Positions 24,715 through 33,730 of a stretch of 64,000 nt of DNA are shown in pieces. How positions within the stretch are numbered: position 1 is the stretch's first letter; the number at the start of each line of letters is the position of its first letter. This DNA is from DASUPK01 sp963795665. GTDB lineage: Bacteria; Actinomycetota; Thermoleophilia; Solirubrobacterales; 70-9. A program made the position numbers and the translations under genes. The notes beneath the pieces are model-generated. The model was not told the DNA's origin, searched no databases, and worked only from the letters and a program-made list of their open reading frames with translations. The stretch is taken from positions 248,001 through 312,000 of the forward strand of contig CAWCIP010000014.1 in assembly GCA_963795665.1 (NCBI GenBank), given 5' to 3'.

Positions 24715-26579
24715 GGCGTCGTGGTGGTCGTGGTGGGCGAGGCGATGCCGACGGAGATGGTCACCGTGTCCCCGCGCTGGCCGCGGGATCCAGCCGGCGG
24801 AAACTCGGAGATGACCACTCCGACCTGGGTGGGATCGGTCGTCGTCTCCTCGGTGACCGCCGGTGTGAAGCCCGCCTTCTTCAGCGCCGTGACCGCCGCC
24901 TTCCTGGCCTGTCCCACCACGTCCGGGACCGTGATCGCGCCGGTCGAGGCGAAGATCGTGACCTGCGAGCCGCGAGCAACGCGCTTGCCGGCTCCGGGGC
25001 TCTGGTTCAGCACCTTGCCCTGTGGCTCCGTCGAGTCCCGCTGCACCTCCGTACCCGAGAGGCCGGCGTTCGAGAGAGCCGCGAGCGCAGCCTGGTCGTC
25101 GAGCCCGACGACGCTCGGCACCACCACCGTGTTGGCGCCGCGCGAGATCAGGAGGTTCACCGCCTGGGCGGTGGAGAGCTGGGTGCCCGCGGGCGGCGAG
25201 GTCCCGATCACCAGGCCCCTCGGCACGGACTTCGAGTACTGCTGCACGACGTTCACCTTGAACCCCACGTTTTCCAGGCGTTTTGTCGCATCGGCCTGAT
25301 TCAGGCCGGCGACCACGGGCACCGCCACGATCGCCGGGCCGGAGCTGACGCTGAGGGTCACGGTGGAGCCCTCCTCCGCCTTGCCGCCTCCCCGGTCGGT
25401 CGGGATCGGGTCCTGCTCGACGACCTGGTCCCTCGGTGCGGGACTGGGCACGGCCTTGATCGCCACCTTGAAGCCCGCATTGTCGAGGACCTGGCTCGCC
25501 TGACCGGAGCTCTTCCCGATCACATCGGGGATCGCGACGTGCGAGGGCCGGGTCAGCGCGTAGGCGACCAGCGCCGCCACGCCACAGGCGAGGATGGCGA
25601 CGACGATCCAGCGCCAGCGACGCCTGCGGCGCTGCTCGTCCTCCCACTGCTCGTATTCCTCGTCCTCGTCACCGGGGATGGCGGTCTCCCCTTCCGGAGA
25701 GACCGCGGCGAATGCGGCCGTGTCCTCCGGGCGGGGCTTGTCGGGCGCCCGCTCGGCGGCGTCGAGGGCTCGCAGGAAGGCGTCCGCGTCCTTGAAGCGG
25801 GCGTCGGGGTCCTTGGCGAGAGCTCGCATCACGACCGCGTCGAGGGCCGGGGGGATGTCCGGGTTGATCGCGCTGGGGCGGCGCGGCGCCTCGGAGACCT
25901 GCTTGAGCGCGACTGCGACGGCGCTGTCGCCCTCGAACGGGACCCGTCCCGTGAGGGCCTCGTAGAGGATCACCCCGATCGAGTAGATGTCCGAGCGCGG
26001 CGTCGTCGGCTTGCCCTGGGCCTGCTCCGGCGAGAGATACTGCGCCGTCCCCATCACGGAGCCGGTGGCGGTGATGTCGGAGTTCTCACCGCCCCGGGCG
26101 ATCCCGAAATCGGCGACGCGGGCGCGGCCCTCGTCGTCGATCAGGACGTTCTGCGGCTTCAGGTCGCGGTGGATGATCCCCTTGCGGTGCGCGAACCGGG
26201 CGCCGTTGAGGATCTGCCGGGTGAAGTTGATCGCGTCCTTGGTCCCCATCCCGCCCTTGACCAGGTCCTTGAGAGAGGGACCATCGACGTACTCCATGGC
26301 GATGAAGTAGGTGTCCCGGAACGAGCCACGGTCGAAGACCCCGACCACGTTCGGGTGCTGGAGCCCCGCCGCCGACTGCGCCTCACGCTGGAAGCGCTGG
26401 ACGAACTCCTTGTCCTGCGCGAAGCGGTCGTGCAGGATCTTGATCGCAACGTTGCGGTCGAGCTCGGTGTCCTCGGCGAGCCAGACGTCCGCCATCCCGC
26501 CCGAGCCGATCTTCCGATCGAGCTGGTAGCGCTCGTCGACCATCGTGCCCTTGCGAGGGTTAGCCACCGGAGCTCCCAT
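24711..26579 (-). CDS. pknB: PASTA-domain Ser/Thr protein kinase PknB
   Basis: 622 residues. Cytoplasmic kinase domain about 18-285 with IGSGGMADVWLAED, VAIKIL (Lys 47), HRDLKPQNVLID (about 137) and DFGIARGGENSDITATGSVMG (activation loop with Thr targets). A proline/acidic juxtamembrane stretch and a poly-Arg stop precede one membrane helix (about 336-357), then four PASTA repeats (beginning HVAIPDVIGKSSGQA, IVAVPVVAGLNQADA, TVVVPSVVGLDDQAA and ITVPDVVGQARKAA) and a Thr-rich end. PASTA units bind muropeptides/lipid II and steer cell-wall growth. It overlaps pbpA by 20 bases; GTG 26567 is an alternative start. Confidence 0.96.
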   Translation of the reverse strand: MGAPVANPRKGTMVDERYQLDRKIGSGGMADVWLAEDTELDRNVAIKILHDRFAQDKEFVQRFQREAQSAAGLQHPNVVGVFDRGSFRDTYFIAMEYVDGPSLKDLVKGGMGTKDAINFTRQILNGARFAHRKGIIHRDLKPQNVLIDDEGRARVADFGIARGGENSDITATGSVMGTAQYLSPEQAQGKPTTPRSDIYSIGVILYEALTGRVPFEGDSAVAVALKQVSEAPRRPSAINPDIPPALDAVVMRALAKDPDARFKDADAFLRALDAAERAPDKPRPEDTAAFAAVSPEGETAIPGDEDEEYEQWEDEQRRRRRWRWIVVAILACGVAALVAYALTRPSHVAIPDVIGKSSGQASQVLDNAGFKVAIKAVPSPAPRDQVVEQDPIPTDRGGGKAEEGSTVTLSVSSGPAIVAVPVVAGLNQADATKRLENVGFKVNVVQQYSKSVPRGLVIGTSPPAGTQLSTAQAVNLLISRGANTVVVPSVVGLDDQAALAALSNAGLSGTEVQRDSTEPQGKVLNQSPGAGKRVARGSQVTIFASTGAITVPDVVGQARKAAVTALKKAGFTPAVTEETTTDPTQVGVVISEFPPAGSRGQRGDTVTISVGIASPTTTTTTP

Positions 26580-27999
26580 TCAGCAGCGATTCGGCAACGG
26601 CCTTGAAGATCGGCCCGCAGGTCGGGCCGCCGAATCCGCTGGTGTGCTCCACGATGCAGGAGATCGCGATCTGCGGATCGTTGGCCGGTGCGAAGCCGAT
26701 GAACCAGGCGTCATTGACGCCCGGCGAGATCTCCGCCGTCCCCGTCTTGCCGGCGACGTCGACACCGGACACGGCCGCCGCGGTACCGGTCCCCTCGTTC
26801 ACCACGCCCTGCATCATCGTGTTGAGCTTGGCCGCGGTGTCCTCGCTCATCACACGACTCTGGTGAGCTGGGTTCAGGTGCGTCACGCGCCCATCGGGAT
26901 CGGTCACCTTGGACCAGAGGCGAGGCTCCATCAGCTCACCCTTGTTCGCAACCGTGCCGGCGACCTCCGCCATCTGGAGCGGCGTCACCCGCAGGCGCTC
27001 CTGGCCGATGGCGACGCGCCCGATGTCGATCGTGTCGCCGGGGCCGAGCAGCTTGTTGCCGTCGTAGACACCGCTGGCCGCGAGCTGGAAGCCCGGGTAG
27101 TCGAGCCGGGGCTTGGCGTTGAAGCCGTAGCGGTCCATGTACTTGAACATCGTGTCCTTGCCGATCTTCTCCCCCGCCTGGGCCCACCAGGTGTTGACCG
27201 AGTTGGTCAGGGCGGTCGTCATGTCGATGTCTCCGAACTGCTCCCCGCCGGAGTTCGAGAGCGGCACACCCTCGATCTCGATCGGAGACCGGCCGCTGAA
27301 CACCGAGTTCGGCGTGAGCTCGCCGCTGTCGAGGGCGGCGGTCGCCGTGACCACCTTCATCGTCGACCCGGGCGGATAGCCGGCCTGGGTGGCGCGGTTG
27401 AAGAGCGGCGCGCTGTCGTCGCTGTTGAGTCGCTTGAAGGTGTTCGAGTTCTCGACCTGGTTGGGGTCGTACTCGGGGATGCTCACCATCGCCCGGACCT
27501 CGCCCGTGGACGGCACGATCGCGACGACCGAACCGCGTCGGCCGGCCAGCCCGTCGACTGCGGAACGCTGCGCCTGGGGATCCAGGGACGAGGTCAGGTT
27601 GTCGCCGACCTGGGAGTGTCCCTGGAGCTCGTCGAGGACCGAGAGGAACTCGGTCTTGTTCCCGACCAGCTCGTCGTTGTGGGCGAGCTCGGTGCCGACC
27701 CGGCCGCGGTCGACGAAGCTGTAGCCGATCGGGTTGCCGAACAGGGAGCCGAGCGGGTAATGGCGGACGAAGATCTTGTTGTTGCCCTTGCCCTGCTGCG
27801 TCGAGCGAGCGATCACGGTGCCGTCGTCGGCCAGGATCGAGCCGCGGTGGATTCGCTGCTCCTCGAGCAACGGCCTGCGGTTCGCGGTGTTCGCCTTCAG
27901 CGAGCTCGAATCGAAGACCGACCAGTACGAGGTGAAGCCGAAGAGCAGCGCGTAGAGCACCAGGATGAGCCCGAAGATCTTGACGATCTGCCGGTTCAC
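26560..27999 (-). CDS. pbpA: Penicillin-binding protein PbpA (class B transpeptidase)
   Basis: 479 residues. One N-terminal membrane helix (about 6-27), a dimerisation-type domain, then the transpeptidase: GYPPGSTMKVVTATAALD with the S-T-M-K active serine near 211, SVNTWW (SxN) and GKTGTAE (KTG) near 418. It cross-links peptidoglycan with its SEDS partner, the adjacent rodA gene, to which it is coupled by a 4-base overlap. The layout rodA-pbpA-pknB is the standard actinobacterial one. Size and motifs are complete. Confidence 0.95.
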   Translation of the reverse strand: MNRQIVKIFGLILVLYALLFGFTSYWSVFDSSSLKANTANRRPLLEEQRIHRGSILADDGTVIARSTQQGKGNNKIFVRHYPLGSLFGNPIGYSFVDRGRVGTELAHNDELVGNKTEFLSVLDELQGHSQVGDNLTSSLDPQAQRSAVDGLAGRRGSVVAIVPSTGEVRAMVSIPEYDPNQVENSNTFKRLNSDDSAPLFNRATQAGYPPGSTMKVVTATAALDSGELTPNSVFSGRSPIEIEGVPLSNSGGEQFGDIDMTTALTNSVNTWWAQAGEKIGKDTMFKYMDRYGFNAKPRLDYPGFQLAASGVYDGNKLLGPGDTIDIGRVAIGQERLRVTPLQMAEVAGTVANKGELMEPRLWSKVTDPDGRVTHLNPAHQSRVMSEDTAAKLNTMMQGVVNEGTGTAAAVSGVDVAGKTGTAEISPGVNDAWFIGFAPANDPQIAISCIVEHTSGFGGPTCGPIFKAVAESLLNGSSGG

Positions 28000-29327
28000 T
28001 CCGCCGCTCCCGCTTCGGCCTGCCGCCGGACCCTCCGGCGAGACTTGTCGGAGACCATCAGGAGCAGGGCTAAGAGGATGAAGTTCGCGACGATCGAGCT
28101 GCCCCCGTAGCTGATGAAGGGAAGCGTCACACCGGTCAGCGGGATCACCCTGGTGACGCCGCCGATGATCACGAACGCCTGGAGGGCGAGGATCGTCGTC
28201 AGGCCGGTGGCCAGCAGCTTCGAGAACCCGTCCTCGGCCAGGATCGCCGTCTTGAAGCCGCGCTCGGCGATCAGTGCGTAGATCAGGACCACGGCGGCAC
28301 CGCCGAAGAGCCCGAGCTCATCGACGATCACGGCGTAGATGAAGTCGGTGTGGGGCGCCGGCAGGATCGCGCACCTGTCCGGAAAGTCCCCGTGACAGGC
28401 GGGCAGCTGCACCAGCGAGTCGCCGAGGCCGCGGCCGAAGAGCCCGCCGTCCGCCTGGGCGAAGATGGACTGCGAGAGCTGGTAGCCGCTGCCGCTCGGG
28501 TCGTGGAATGGGTCGAGCCAGATGTCGAAGCGCTGGTGGATGTGGGCGGCCGTGTGGGCGAAGAACCAGGCGCCCAGGACGAACATGAGCAGGCCGATGA
28601 TCACGAAGGAGATCCGCGCCGTAGCCACGTAGATCAGTGCGAGGAAGGCACCGAAGAACATCACCGAGCTCCCCAGGTCGCGGATGAAGACCAGGAGGAC
28701 CATGGCCGCCCCCCAGACGACCAGCAGCGGCCCCAGGTGCTTGAGCGGCGGCAGCACGAGGCCGGCGAACCTCCTCGCGCCGACCACCAGCACCTCGCGG
28801 CGCTCATTCAGGTAGCTGGCGAGGAAGACGACGATGCAGATCTTGGCCAGCTCGGTCGGCTGGAAGGTGACCGGGCCCAGGTTGACGGCGAGATACGCGT
28901 CATTCGTGGCGTGGCCGAGGAACCGGGGCAGGATCAGCAGGATGATCCCGACGAGCGCGATCAGATACCGGTAGCGCTCGAGGGCCTCGTAGTCGCGCAG
29001 GAAGATGATCGTCGCCGAGAAGAGGACGAGCCCGAGCACGAACCAGTTGGCCTGATCGCGGGCCAGGCCCTCGTCGAGCCGGTAGAGCATCACCAGGCCG
29101 AAGGCCGCCAGCAGCGCAACCAGCGGGAACAGGAACGGGTCGGCGTCGGGCAGCCGGATCCGGATCACGATGTGCGTGGCGACGCACACCGCGAGGAAGT
29201 ACGCGCCGTAGAGCACGCTCAGGTTGCCGAGCTTGTCCGAATTCGTGATCAGCACGGCAGTGAACCCGGCCGTGACCAGGAGCGCGACCGGGATCAGTGC
29301 GAAGAGCTCGCGGGTGCGGGCGCTCAA
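27996..29327 (-). CDS. rodA: SEDS glycosyltransferase (RodA/FtsW)
   Basis: 443 residues with about 11-12 membrane helices. SEDS motifs: QPTELAKICIVVFLASYL, RDLGSSVMFFGAFLALIYVA, HTDFIYAVIVDELGLFGG (the conserved Asp before the E-x-G-x-x-G), and VTLPFISYGGSSIVANF near the end. It polymerises glycan strands from lipid II together with PbpA. It is called RodA from its operon position between the phosphatase and pbpA, as in mycobacteria; sequence alone does not separate RodA from FtsW here. Confidence 0.93.
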   Translation of the reverse strand: MSARTRELFALIPVALLVTAGFTAVLITNSDKLGNLSVLYGAYFLAVCVATHIVIRIRLPDADPFLFPLVALLAAFGLVMLYRLDEGLARDQANWFVLGLVLFSATIIFLRDYEALERYRYLIALVGIILLILPRFLGHATNDAYLAVNLGPVTFQPTELAKICIVVFLASYLNERREVLVVGARRFAGLVLPPLKHLGPLLVVWGAAMVLLVFIRDLGSSVMFFGAFLALIYVATARISFVIIGLLMFVLGAWFFAHTAAHIHQRFDIWLDPFHDPSGSGYQLSQSIFAQADGGLFGRGLGDSLVQLPACHGDFPDRCAILPAPHTDFIYAVIVDELGLFGGAAVVLIYALIAERGFKTAILAEDGFSKLLATGLTTILALQAFVIIGGVTRVIPLTGVTLPFISYGGSSIVANFILLALLLMVSDKSRRRVRRQAEAGAAE

Positions 29328-30568
29328 GACTTCTTTGCCTGCTGGCCCTTGGAGTTGGCCCCAGACTTCTTCTTCTTCTTCGCCGGCGTAGGTGCGGGTG
29401 GCGGCGGGAGCCCCTCCGTCGGCCTCAGCTTGATGTCGTCGACGAGGTCCGTCGCGTCTCCCTTGCCCCGCAGCGTGTGGCCGGTGACCGCCTTCTGGCG
29501 CTCCTCGGAGAGGGTGCCCTCCTGCACCGGGATCGAGTACTGCTTCGAGTAGAGGCTGATCCCCAGCGGCAGCTGGTATGGCACACCGCGGTAGAGGGCG
29601 ACGTCTCCCTGGTTGTCGGTGCCGAGGAAGTAGACGGAGCGGGCGACGAGGAAGCCGCCGCCGAGCACGACGACCGCGGCGAGCGCCGCGACCACCCAGC
29701 CCAGGATCCGGCGCCTGCGCCGCGGAGCCGGCATCGGGCCCCGGCCCCGGAGCCGATCGCCGGCGGCCCGCATCCGCTCGCCGGTCAGGCCCGCCTGCTC
29801 CGCGGTCCGGGAGATCAGCGTGGCGCTCTCCTCCCCCTCCTTCGCCTCGGCGTCCGCGAGACGGAACGCGACGGCGGTGATGTTGTCTCGCCCCCCGCCG
29901 CGGTTGGCGGCCTCGACGAGCCTGTTGACGGCGCTCCGCAGGCTCCTCGACTCGGTCAGGATGCGGCGGATGTCGTCGTCCGAGACCATCGTGGTGAGGC
30001 CGTCGCTGCAGAGCAGGAAGACGTCGCCGTCGCGGGCCGGGAAGGTCATGGTGTCGACGTTCACGTTCGGCTCGGGCCCCAAGGCGCGCGTGATGATCGA
30101 GCGCTGCGGGTGCTCCTCCGCCTGCTCCTCGGTGAGCCGGCCCTGGCGGCGGAGCTCCTCCACCAGCGAGTGGTCCTTGGTCAGCCGCTTGAGCTTGCCA
30201 TCCCGCAGCACATAGGCCCGACTGTCCCCGACGTGCCCGAAGGACACCTCGTCGTTGCGGACCATCGCCGCGGTCAGGGTCGTGCCCATGCCGGCGCGGG
30301 AGGAATCCTCCTGCGCGAGCTGGTGGATCTCGCGGTTAGCCGTCTGGGCGATCTCCTCGAGCTGCCCCTCGGCAGGCTCCTCGCGGCTGAGGCGCTGCCG
30401 GCGCTCGAAGGCGCCCGCGGCGATCCGCGAGGCGACCTCACCCGCCTGGGCGCCGCCCATCCCGTCGGCGACCGCGAACAGGGGCGACCGGGCGAAGTAC
30501 GAGTCCTCGTTGGCCTGGCGCTGGCGGCCGGTGTCTGTCTTGTGGGCTTCCTCGGCGACGGTCAGCAT
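29324..30568 (-). CDS. pstP: PP2C-type Ser/Thr phosphatase (PstP-like), membrane anchored
   Basis: 414 residues. PP2C domain about 1-240: TDTGRQRQANEDSYF, FAVADGMGGAQAGEVAS, GTTLTAAMVRND, GHVGDSRAYVLRDG, LLCSDGLTTMVSDDDIR, GGGRDNITAVAF, giving all the metal-binding Asp residues. One membrane helix follows (about 290-312) with an extracellular segment of about 70 residues, then a low-complexity Lys-rich end (PAKKKKKSGANSKG). It reverses PknB-type phosphorylation of cell-wall proteins. The start overlaps the fhaB stop by one base. Confidence 0.95.
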   Translation of the reverse strand: MLTVAEEAHKTDTGRQRQANEDSYFARSPLFAVADGMGGAQAGEVASRIAAGAFERRQRLSREEPAEGQLEEIAQTANREIHQLAQEDSSRAGMGTTLTAAMVRNDEVSFGHVGDSRAYVLRDGKLKRLTKDHSLVEELRRQGRLTEEQAEEHPQRSIITRALGPEPNVNVDTMTFPARDGDVFLLCSDGLTTMVSDDDIRRILTESRSLRSAVNRLVEAANRGGGRDNITAVAFRLADAEAKEGEESATLISRTAEQAGLTGERMRAAGDRLRGRGPMPAPRRRRRILGWVVAALAAVVVLGGGFLVARSVYFLGTDNQGDVALYRGVPYQLPLGISLYSKQYSIPVQEGTLSEERQKAVTGHTLRGKGDATDLVDDIKLRPTEGLPPPPAPTPAKKKKKSGANSKGQQAKKS

Positions 30569-31032
30569 CAGGAGACCTCGAAGCGAAGCTCAGTGTCCCC
30601 GATTCTGATCACGTCGCCCGGGCTGAGCTCCGCCTCACCGTGCAGCTCGCGCGAATTGAGCAGAGTGCCATTGGTCGAATTCAGGTCCTCGACGACGTAA
30701 CGGCCCCCGCGGTTGAAGACGCGGGCGTGGAAGCCGGATGCGTAGCGATCGTCCAGCCTGATGTCGGCATCGGCGGAGCGCCCGAGGGAGATTCCGCCGA
30801 AGAGGTCGAAGTGATCGCCCTTGGTCAGGCCGCCGCCCTCCTGGACCACGAGGAAGGCGTCGGTGTCCTCCGCCTCGCCGCCCAGGACCTCGTGGTAGCC
30901 GGTCTCGTAGCCCGGAGAGGCGGTGCCCCGCAGGTCGCGCAGCGCCATCCGGGTGACCCAGAGCAGGAACAGGTACAGCACGGCCAGGAAGCCGAACTTG
31001 AGCGCTACCGCTAGCGGCTCGAGATCGTTCAC
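30568..31032 (-). CDS. fhaB: FHA-domain protein FhaB, membrane anchored
   Basis: 154 residues. An N-terminal membrane helix (about 12-30, KFGFLAVLYLFLLWVTRMAL) precedes a linker and one FHA domain (about 75-154): GISLGRSADADIRLDDRYASGFHARVF, with the G-R-S and S-x-x-H phosphothreonine-binding motifs, and LNSTNGTLLNSREL. FhaB/FipA-type proteins dock to phosphorylated kinases and division proteins. Overlaps fhaA by 4 bases and the phosphatase by one. Confidence 0.94.
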   Translation of the reverse strand: MNDLEPLAVALKFGFLAVLYLFLLWVTRMALRDLRGTASPGYETGYHEVLGGEAEDTDAFLVVQEGGGLTKGDHFDLFGGISLGRSADADIRLDDRYASGFHARVFNRGGRYVVEDLNSTNGTLLNSRELHGEAELSPGDVIRIGDTELRFEVS

Positions 31033-31745
31033 TGCTCGATGTCGAAGGCGAAGACCTTGGTTCCGAGGGTGATCTCATCGCCCGGCGACAGACGGGCGTT
31101 GGCGACGCGGCGGCCGTTGACCTTGATTCCGTTGGTCGAGTTCAGGTCGACGATCTGCCAGTCCCCCACGCTCGAGCGCCGCAGCTCCGCATGGCGACGG
31201 GAGATGTTGGGGTCGTCGATGATGCAGTCGCAGTCCTTGGAGCGCCCCAGCGTGGCCGTCGGCCCGTCCAGGACGTAGCGACGGTCGTCCACGGAGACGA
31301 TCGCGCGGGTCTCGGAGTAGGCGGCGTCGGGCCGCCGCTTGGACTTTGCCTTCTGCGCCTGGGTCGCCGAGTAGACCATCGTGTGGCCGTGCTCACCCTG
31401 CGTCGGCTCCGCGCCCTGACGCTGGGGCGGGCGCACCAGCCGCGTCTGGATGCCGAACTCCCCGAGCCGCAACCGCTCGTCCTGATCCAGATTCACCACG
31501 GGCCGGGTGAGCAGGTCGTAGTCGTGGTGACGCGCGTGCTCGAGCAGGTGACCGCTCAGCTCCTGGGCGAGGGATGACTCGTAGTCCTTGAAGCGCTCGT
31601 AGTCGTCCGGACAGAGCCAGACCGTGTACTCGTTGGGCACGTAGACGCGCTGGACAGAGGCCGTCTTGTGGGCGTCCATCTCCTTGGCGAGCTTGCGCGC
31701 GATCTCGACCGGCTGCACGCCGGAGCTGAATGCACGGCTGAACAC
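31029..31745 (-). CDS. fhaA: FHA-domain protein FhaA (DUF3662 + FHA); true start probably upstream
   Basis: 238 residues from the GTG at 31745. N-terminal DUF3662 domain (GVQPVEIARKLAKEMD, VYVPNEYTVWLCPDDYERF), a Gln/Lys-rich linker, then a C-terminal FHA domain (about 160-238: ATLGRSKDCDCIIDDPNISRRHAELR, LNSTNGIKVNGRRV). It binds phosphorylated PknB substrates such as the lipid II flippase regulator in relatives. The same frame continues upstream through SVLRNLEARIEGLVEG, which matches the usual FhaA N-terminus. The codon expected to be ATG is ATC at 31794-31796, six bases after an AGGAG. So the protein may start at a near-cognate ATC or a base is wrong. Confidence 0.92.
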   Translation of the reverse strand: MFSRAFSSGVQPVEIARKLAKEMDAHKTASVQRVYVPNEYTVWLCPDDYERFKDYESSLAQELSGHLLEHARHHDYDLLTRPVVNLDQDERLRLGEFGIQTRLVRPPQRQGAEPTQGEHGHTMVYSATQAQKAKSKRRPDAAYSETRAIVSVDDRRYVLDGPTATLGRSKDCDCIIDDPNISRRHAELRRSSVGDWQIVDLNSTNGIKVNGRRVANARLSPGDEITLGTKVFAFDIEQ

Positions 31746-31832
31746 GCCCTCGACGAGGCCCTCGATGCGAGCTTCCAGGTTGCGCAGAACGCTGATCGCA
31801 GACTCCTAGGATCGGTGGGATGGCCCGCCTTG

Positions 31833-31866
31833 TTAACGGGTTGCGCCTGGCGGCGCCCTCGCGTTA
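31833..31866 (-). repeat. Stem-loop repeat family, copy 5
   Basis: Read on the plus strand: AACGGGTTGCGCC, a 4-nt loop, then GGCGCCCTCGCG. Compared with the reverse complement of copy 1 (GGGTTGCTCC paired with GGAGCACCC), a T-A pair has become G-C on both arms, a compensatory change. It lies between fhaA and the next kinase gene. Confidence 0.6.
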
Positions 31867-31892
31867 CCGCTGCGAAATGCTAGTGCCCCACG

Positions 31893-33581
31893 CTACGCAA
31901 GAGCGTCGGGTCGAGAATCGTCGATCGGCCCGGTCGTGTAATGCGTGGGCGGCCCCATTCTGCGGGACAGCACGGCGGCAACCACCGCGGCCAGCAGAGC
32001 ACCAAGGAGGAGGCCCGGAGGACTCGTGCTCCCCGCAACGAGCCGCAGCGTCGTGATCAGGCCGGCGGCCCAGATCAGCGCGCCCAGGGCGTCGAGCAGG
32101 GGCGTCCGGCCCCTGACGAGCACGGGGAGCACCAGCGCGGCGGCCGCGAAGATGCCGGTCGCCGCCAACACCGAACCATCGAACAGGGGCATCACGACGT
32201 CGGTGATCGCCGTGCTCGCGGACCCCTTCCAGTGGGCGGGTGGGTCCGCCACGGGCCCGAGCAGCAGCGTGCGGTGGGCGAGCTCCTCCCAGGCCGCGAT
32301 CCAGAGGTATCCGATCCCGCCCAGCAGCGCGCGGCTCGCGGCCCCCCGGGTGAGGCCGGCAAGCGCCGGATAGACCGGCCCGAGACCGAGCAGCCCGAGC
32401 AGCGGGGCTGCGCCGGGCAGCGGGATCGCATCGGGGTCGATCAAGGGCAGGAGCAGAGGCGCGCCGAGCACGGCGATCAGAGCGGCCACCCCGGGCTCGC
32501 CGGCGCCGATCGTCACCCAGAGCAGGACGAGGCCCAGCTGGATGGCGAACGCGGGGCGCGGGCGGCCGAGCGCGAGCACTCCCGGGATCAGGGCGGCGAG
32601 GGCAATCGGCAGTGGGGCGCCGGTCGCGATCAGCGCGACCAGCCCGAGAGAGGCAATCCCGACTCCGGGGAGGGCCCGAGTGACCCTCGGGAGCCGGCGG
32701 CGAGGGATCGCGGGCTCGCCGTCGGGGCCCTCGATCGCGGGCAGCGGCTCGCCGTCGAGCTCGTTCACGTGAGCGTGGAGAACAGCCTCGAGCTCGGAGG
32801 CGAGGGGCCGAAGCTCCGGGTCCGGGTCGAGCGAAGCGTCGATCGCCTCGGTCATCGCGTCGGGCAGCTCCGGGCGGACCGCGGAGAGGGGGGCGATGGG
32901 CTCTCCGATGGCCCGGGCGGTGGCCGCAGGGCCCTCGCGGATCAGCGGATGCTCGCCACAGAGGCACTCGTACAGCGTCAGGGCGAGCGAGTAGACGTCG
33001 GCGGACGGCCCGGGACGTAGTCCATCCGCCTGCTCCGGGGCCATGTAGGCGAGGGTCCCGACCACGGCCCCCGTCTGGGTGAGCGTCCGCTCCCCGGCGA
33101 TGCGAGCGATGCCGAAATCGACGAGCTTCGCCTCGACTCCACTAGTCGGGTCGCGCTTGCGCGCGCCCTCCCATGACACGAGAACGTTCTCAGGCTTGAC
33201 GTCGCGGTGGACGACCCCGGCGCGGTGGGCGTGCGTCAGCGCCGCCGCCGCGCCCGCGCCGACGTGCGCGACGAGCCGGTCCGTGAGCTCACCGCGGCGC
33301 CCAAGCGTGCGCAGGGTCTCGCCCTCGATCAGCTCGGAGACGAGGAATGCCCTCTCCCCGTCGGTGGCGAGCTCATACAGCGTCGCGATGTTCCGGTGTG
33401 CGAGGCGGGCCACGGCCTGGGCCTCGCGAGTCACCCTGGGGGCTCCGTGCTCGCGGTCGATCACCTTGACGGCGACCGGCCTCTGCAGCCGCTCGTCCCA
33501 GGCGCGGTAGACGGTGCCGAAGCCACCGCTTCCGATCCGCTCCTCAATCCGGAATCTGCCCAGGATTCGCTCGCCGACCAT
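31893..33581 (-). CDS. Ser/Thr protein kinase fused to a polytopic membrane domain
   Basis: 562 residues from the ATG at 33581. Kinase domain about 7-270: RIEERIGSGGFGTVYRAWD, VAVKVIDRE, VVHRDVKPENVLVSWEG, KLVDFGIARIAGERT, MAPEQADGLRPGPSADVYSL. From about residue 325 the chain becomes hydrophobic with around eight helices (such as IASLGLVALIATGAPLPIALAALIPGV split into several, LLLPLIDPDAIPLPGAAPLLG and LLLGALLAAVVAAVLSRR). PASTA or sensor domains are absent. This differs from the single-helix kinases elsewhere in the window. The membrane part could sense a lipid or ion or serve only as an anchor. Confidence 0.88.
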   Translation of the reverse strand: MVGERILGRFRIEERIGSGGFGTVYRAWDERLQRPVAVKVIDREHGAPRVTREAQAVARLAHRNIATLYELATDGERAFLVSELIEGETLRTLGRRGELTDRLVAHVGAGAAAALTHAHRAGVVHRDVKPENVLVSWEGARKRDPTSGVEAKLVDFGIARIAGERTLTQTGAVVGTLAYMAPEQADGLRPGPSADVYSLALTLYECLCGEHPLIREGPAATARAIGEPIAPLSAVRPELPDAMTEAIDASLDPDPELRPLASELEAVLHAHVNELDGEPLPAIEGPDGEPAIPRRRLPRVTRALPGVGIASLGLVALIATGAPLPIALAALIPGVLALGRPRPAFAIQLGLVLLWVTIGAGEPGVAALIAVLGAPLLLPLIDPDAIPLPGAAPLLGLLGLGPVYPALAGLTRGAASRALLGGIGYLWIAAWEELAHRTLLLGPVADPPAHWKGSASTAITDVVMPLFDGSVLAATGIFAAAALVLPVLVRGRTPLLDALGALIWAAGLITTLRLVAGSTSPPGLLLGALLAAVVAAVLSRRMGPPTHYTTGPIDDSRPDALA

Positions 33582-33626
33582 TGCCCGTCCTAGTTCGGTA
33601 CCTGACTGCCTCTTCCTGCGCGGGGC

Positions 33627-33724
33627 GGCCTTGTGGCCATCATCAGGCGCGGCCACTGCGGCCGCCCAACATAAGTCGCTACGGCCTTTCGGCCTCCGCT
33701 CCTGAGTGGCGCGGCCTTGTGGCC
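33627..33724. repeat. Array of four GGCC-loop-GGCC mini-hairpins
   Basis: In the 149-bp divergent spacer, GGCC-N4/5-GGCC occurs at 33627-33638, 33651-33663, 33683-33694 and 33713-33724. Copies 1 and 4 share the 14-mer GCGGCCTTGTGGCC. The last hairpin ends 6 bases before the ATG at 33731. Function unknown; it could be a regulatory structure in the leader of either gene. Confidence 0.5.
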
Positions 33725-33730
33725 GCTGGG

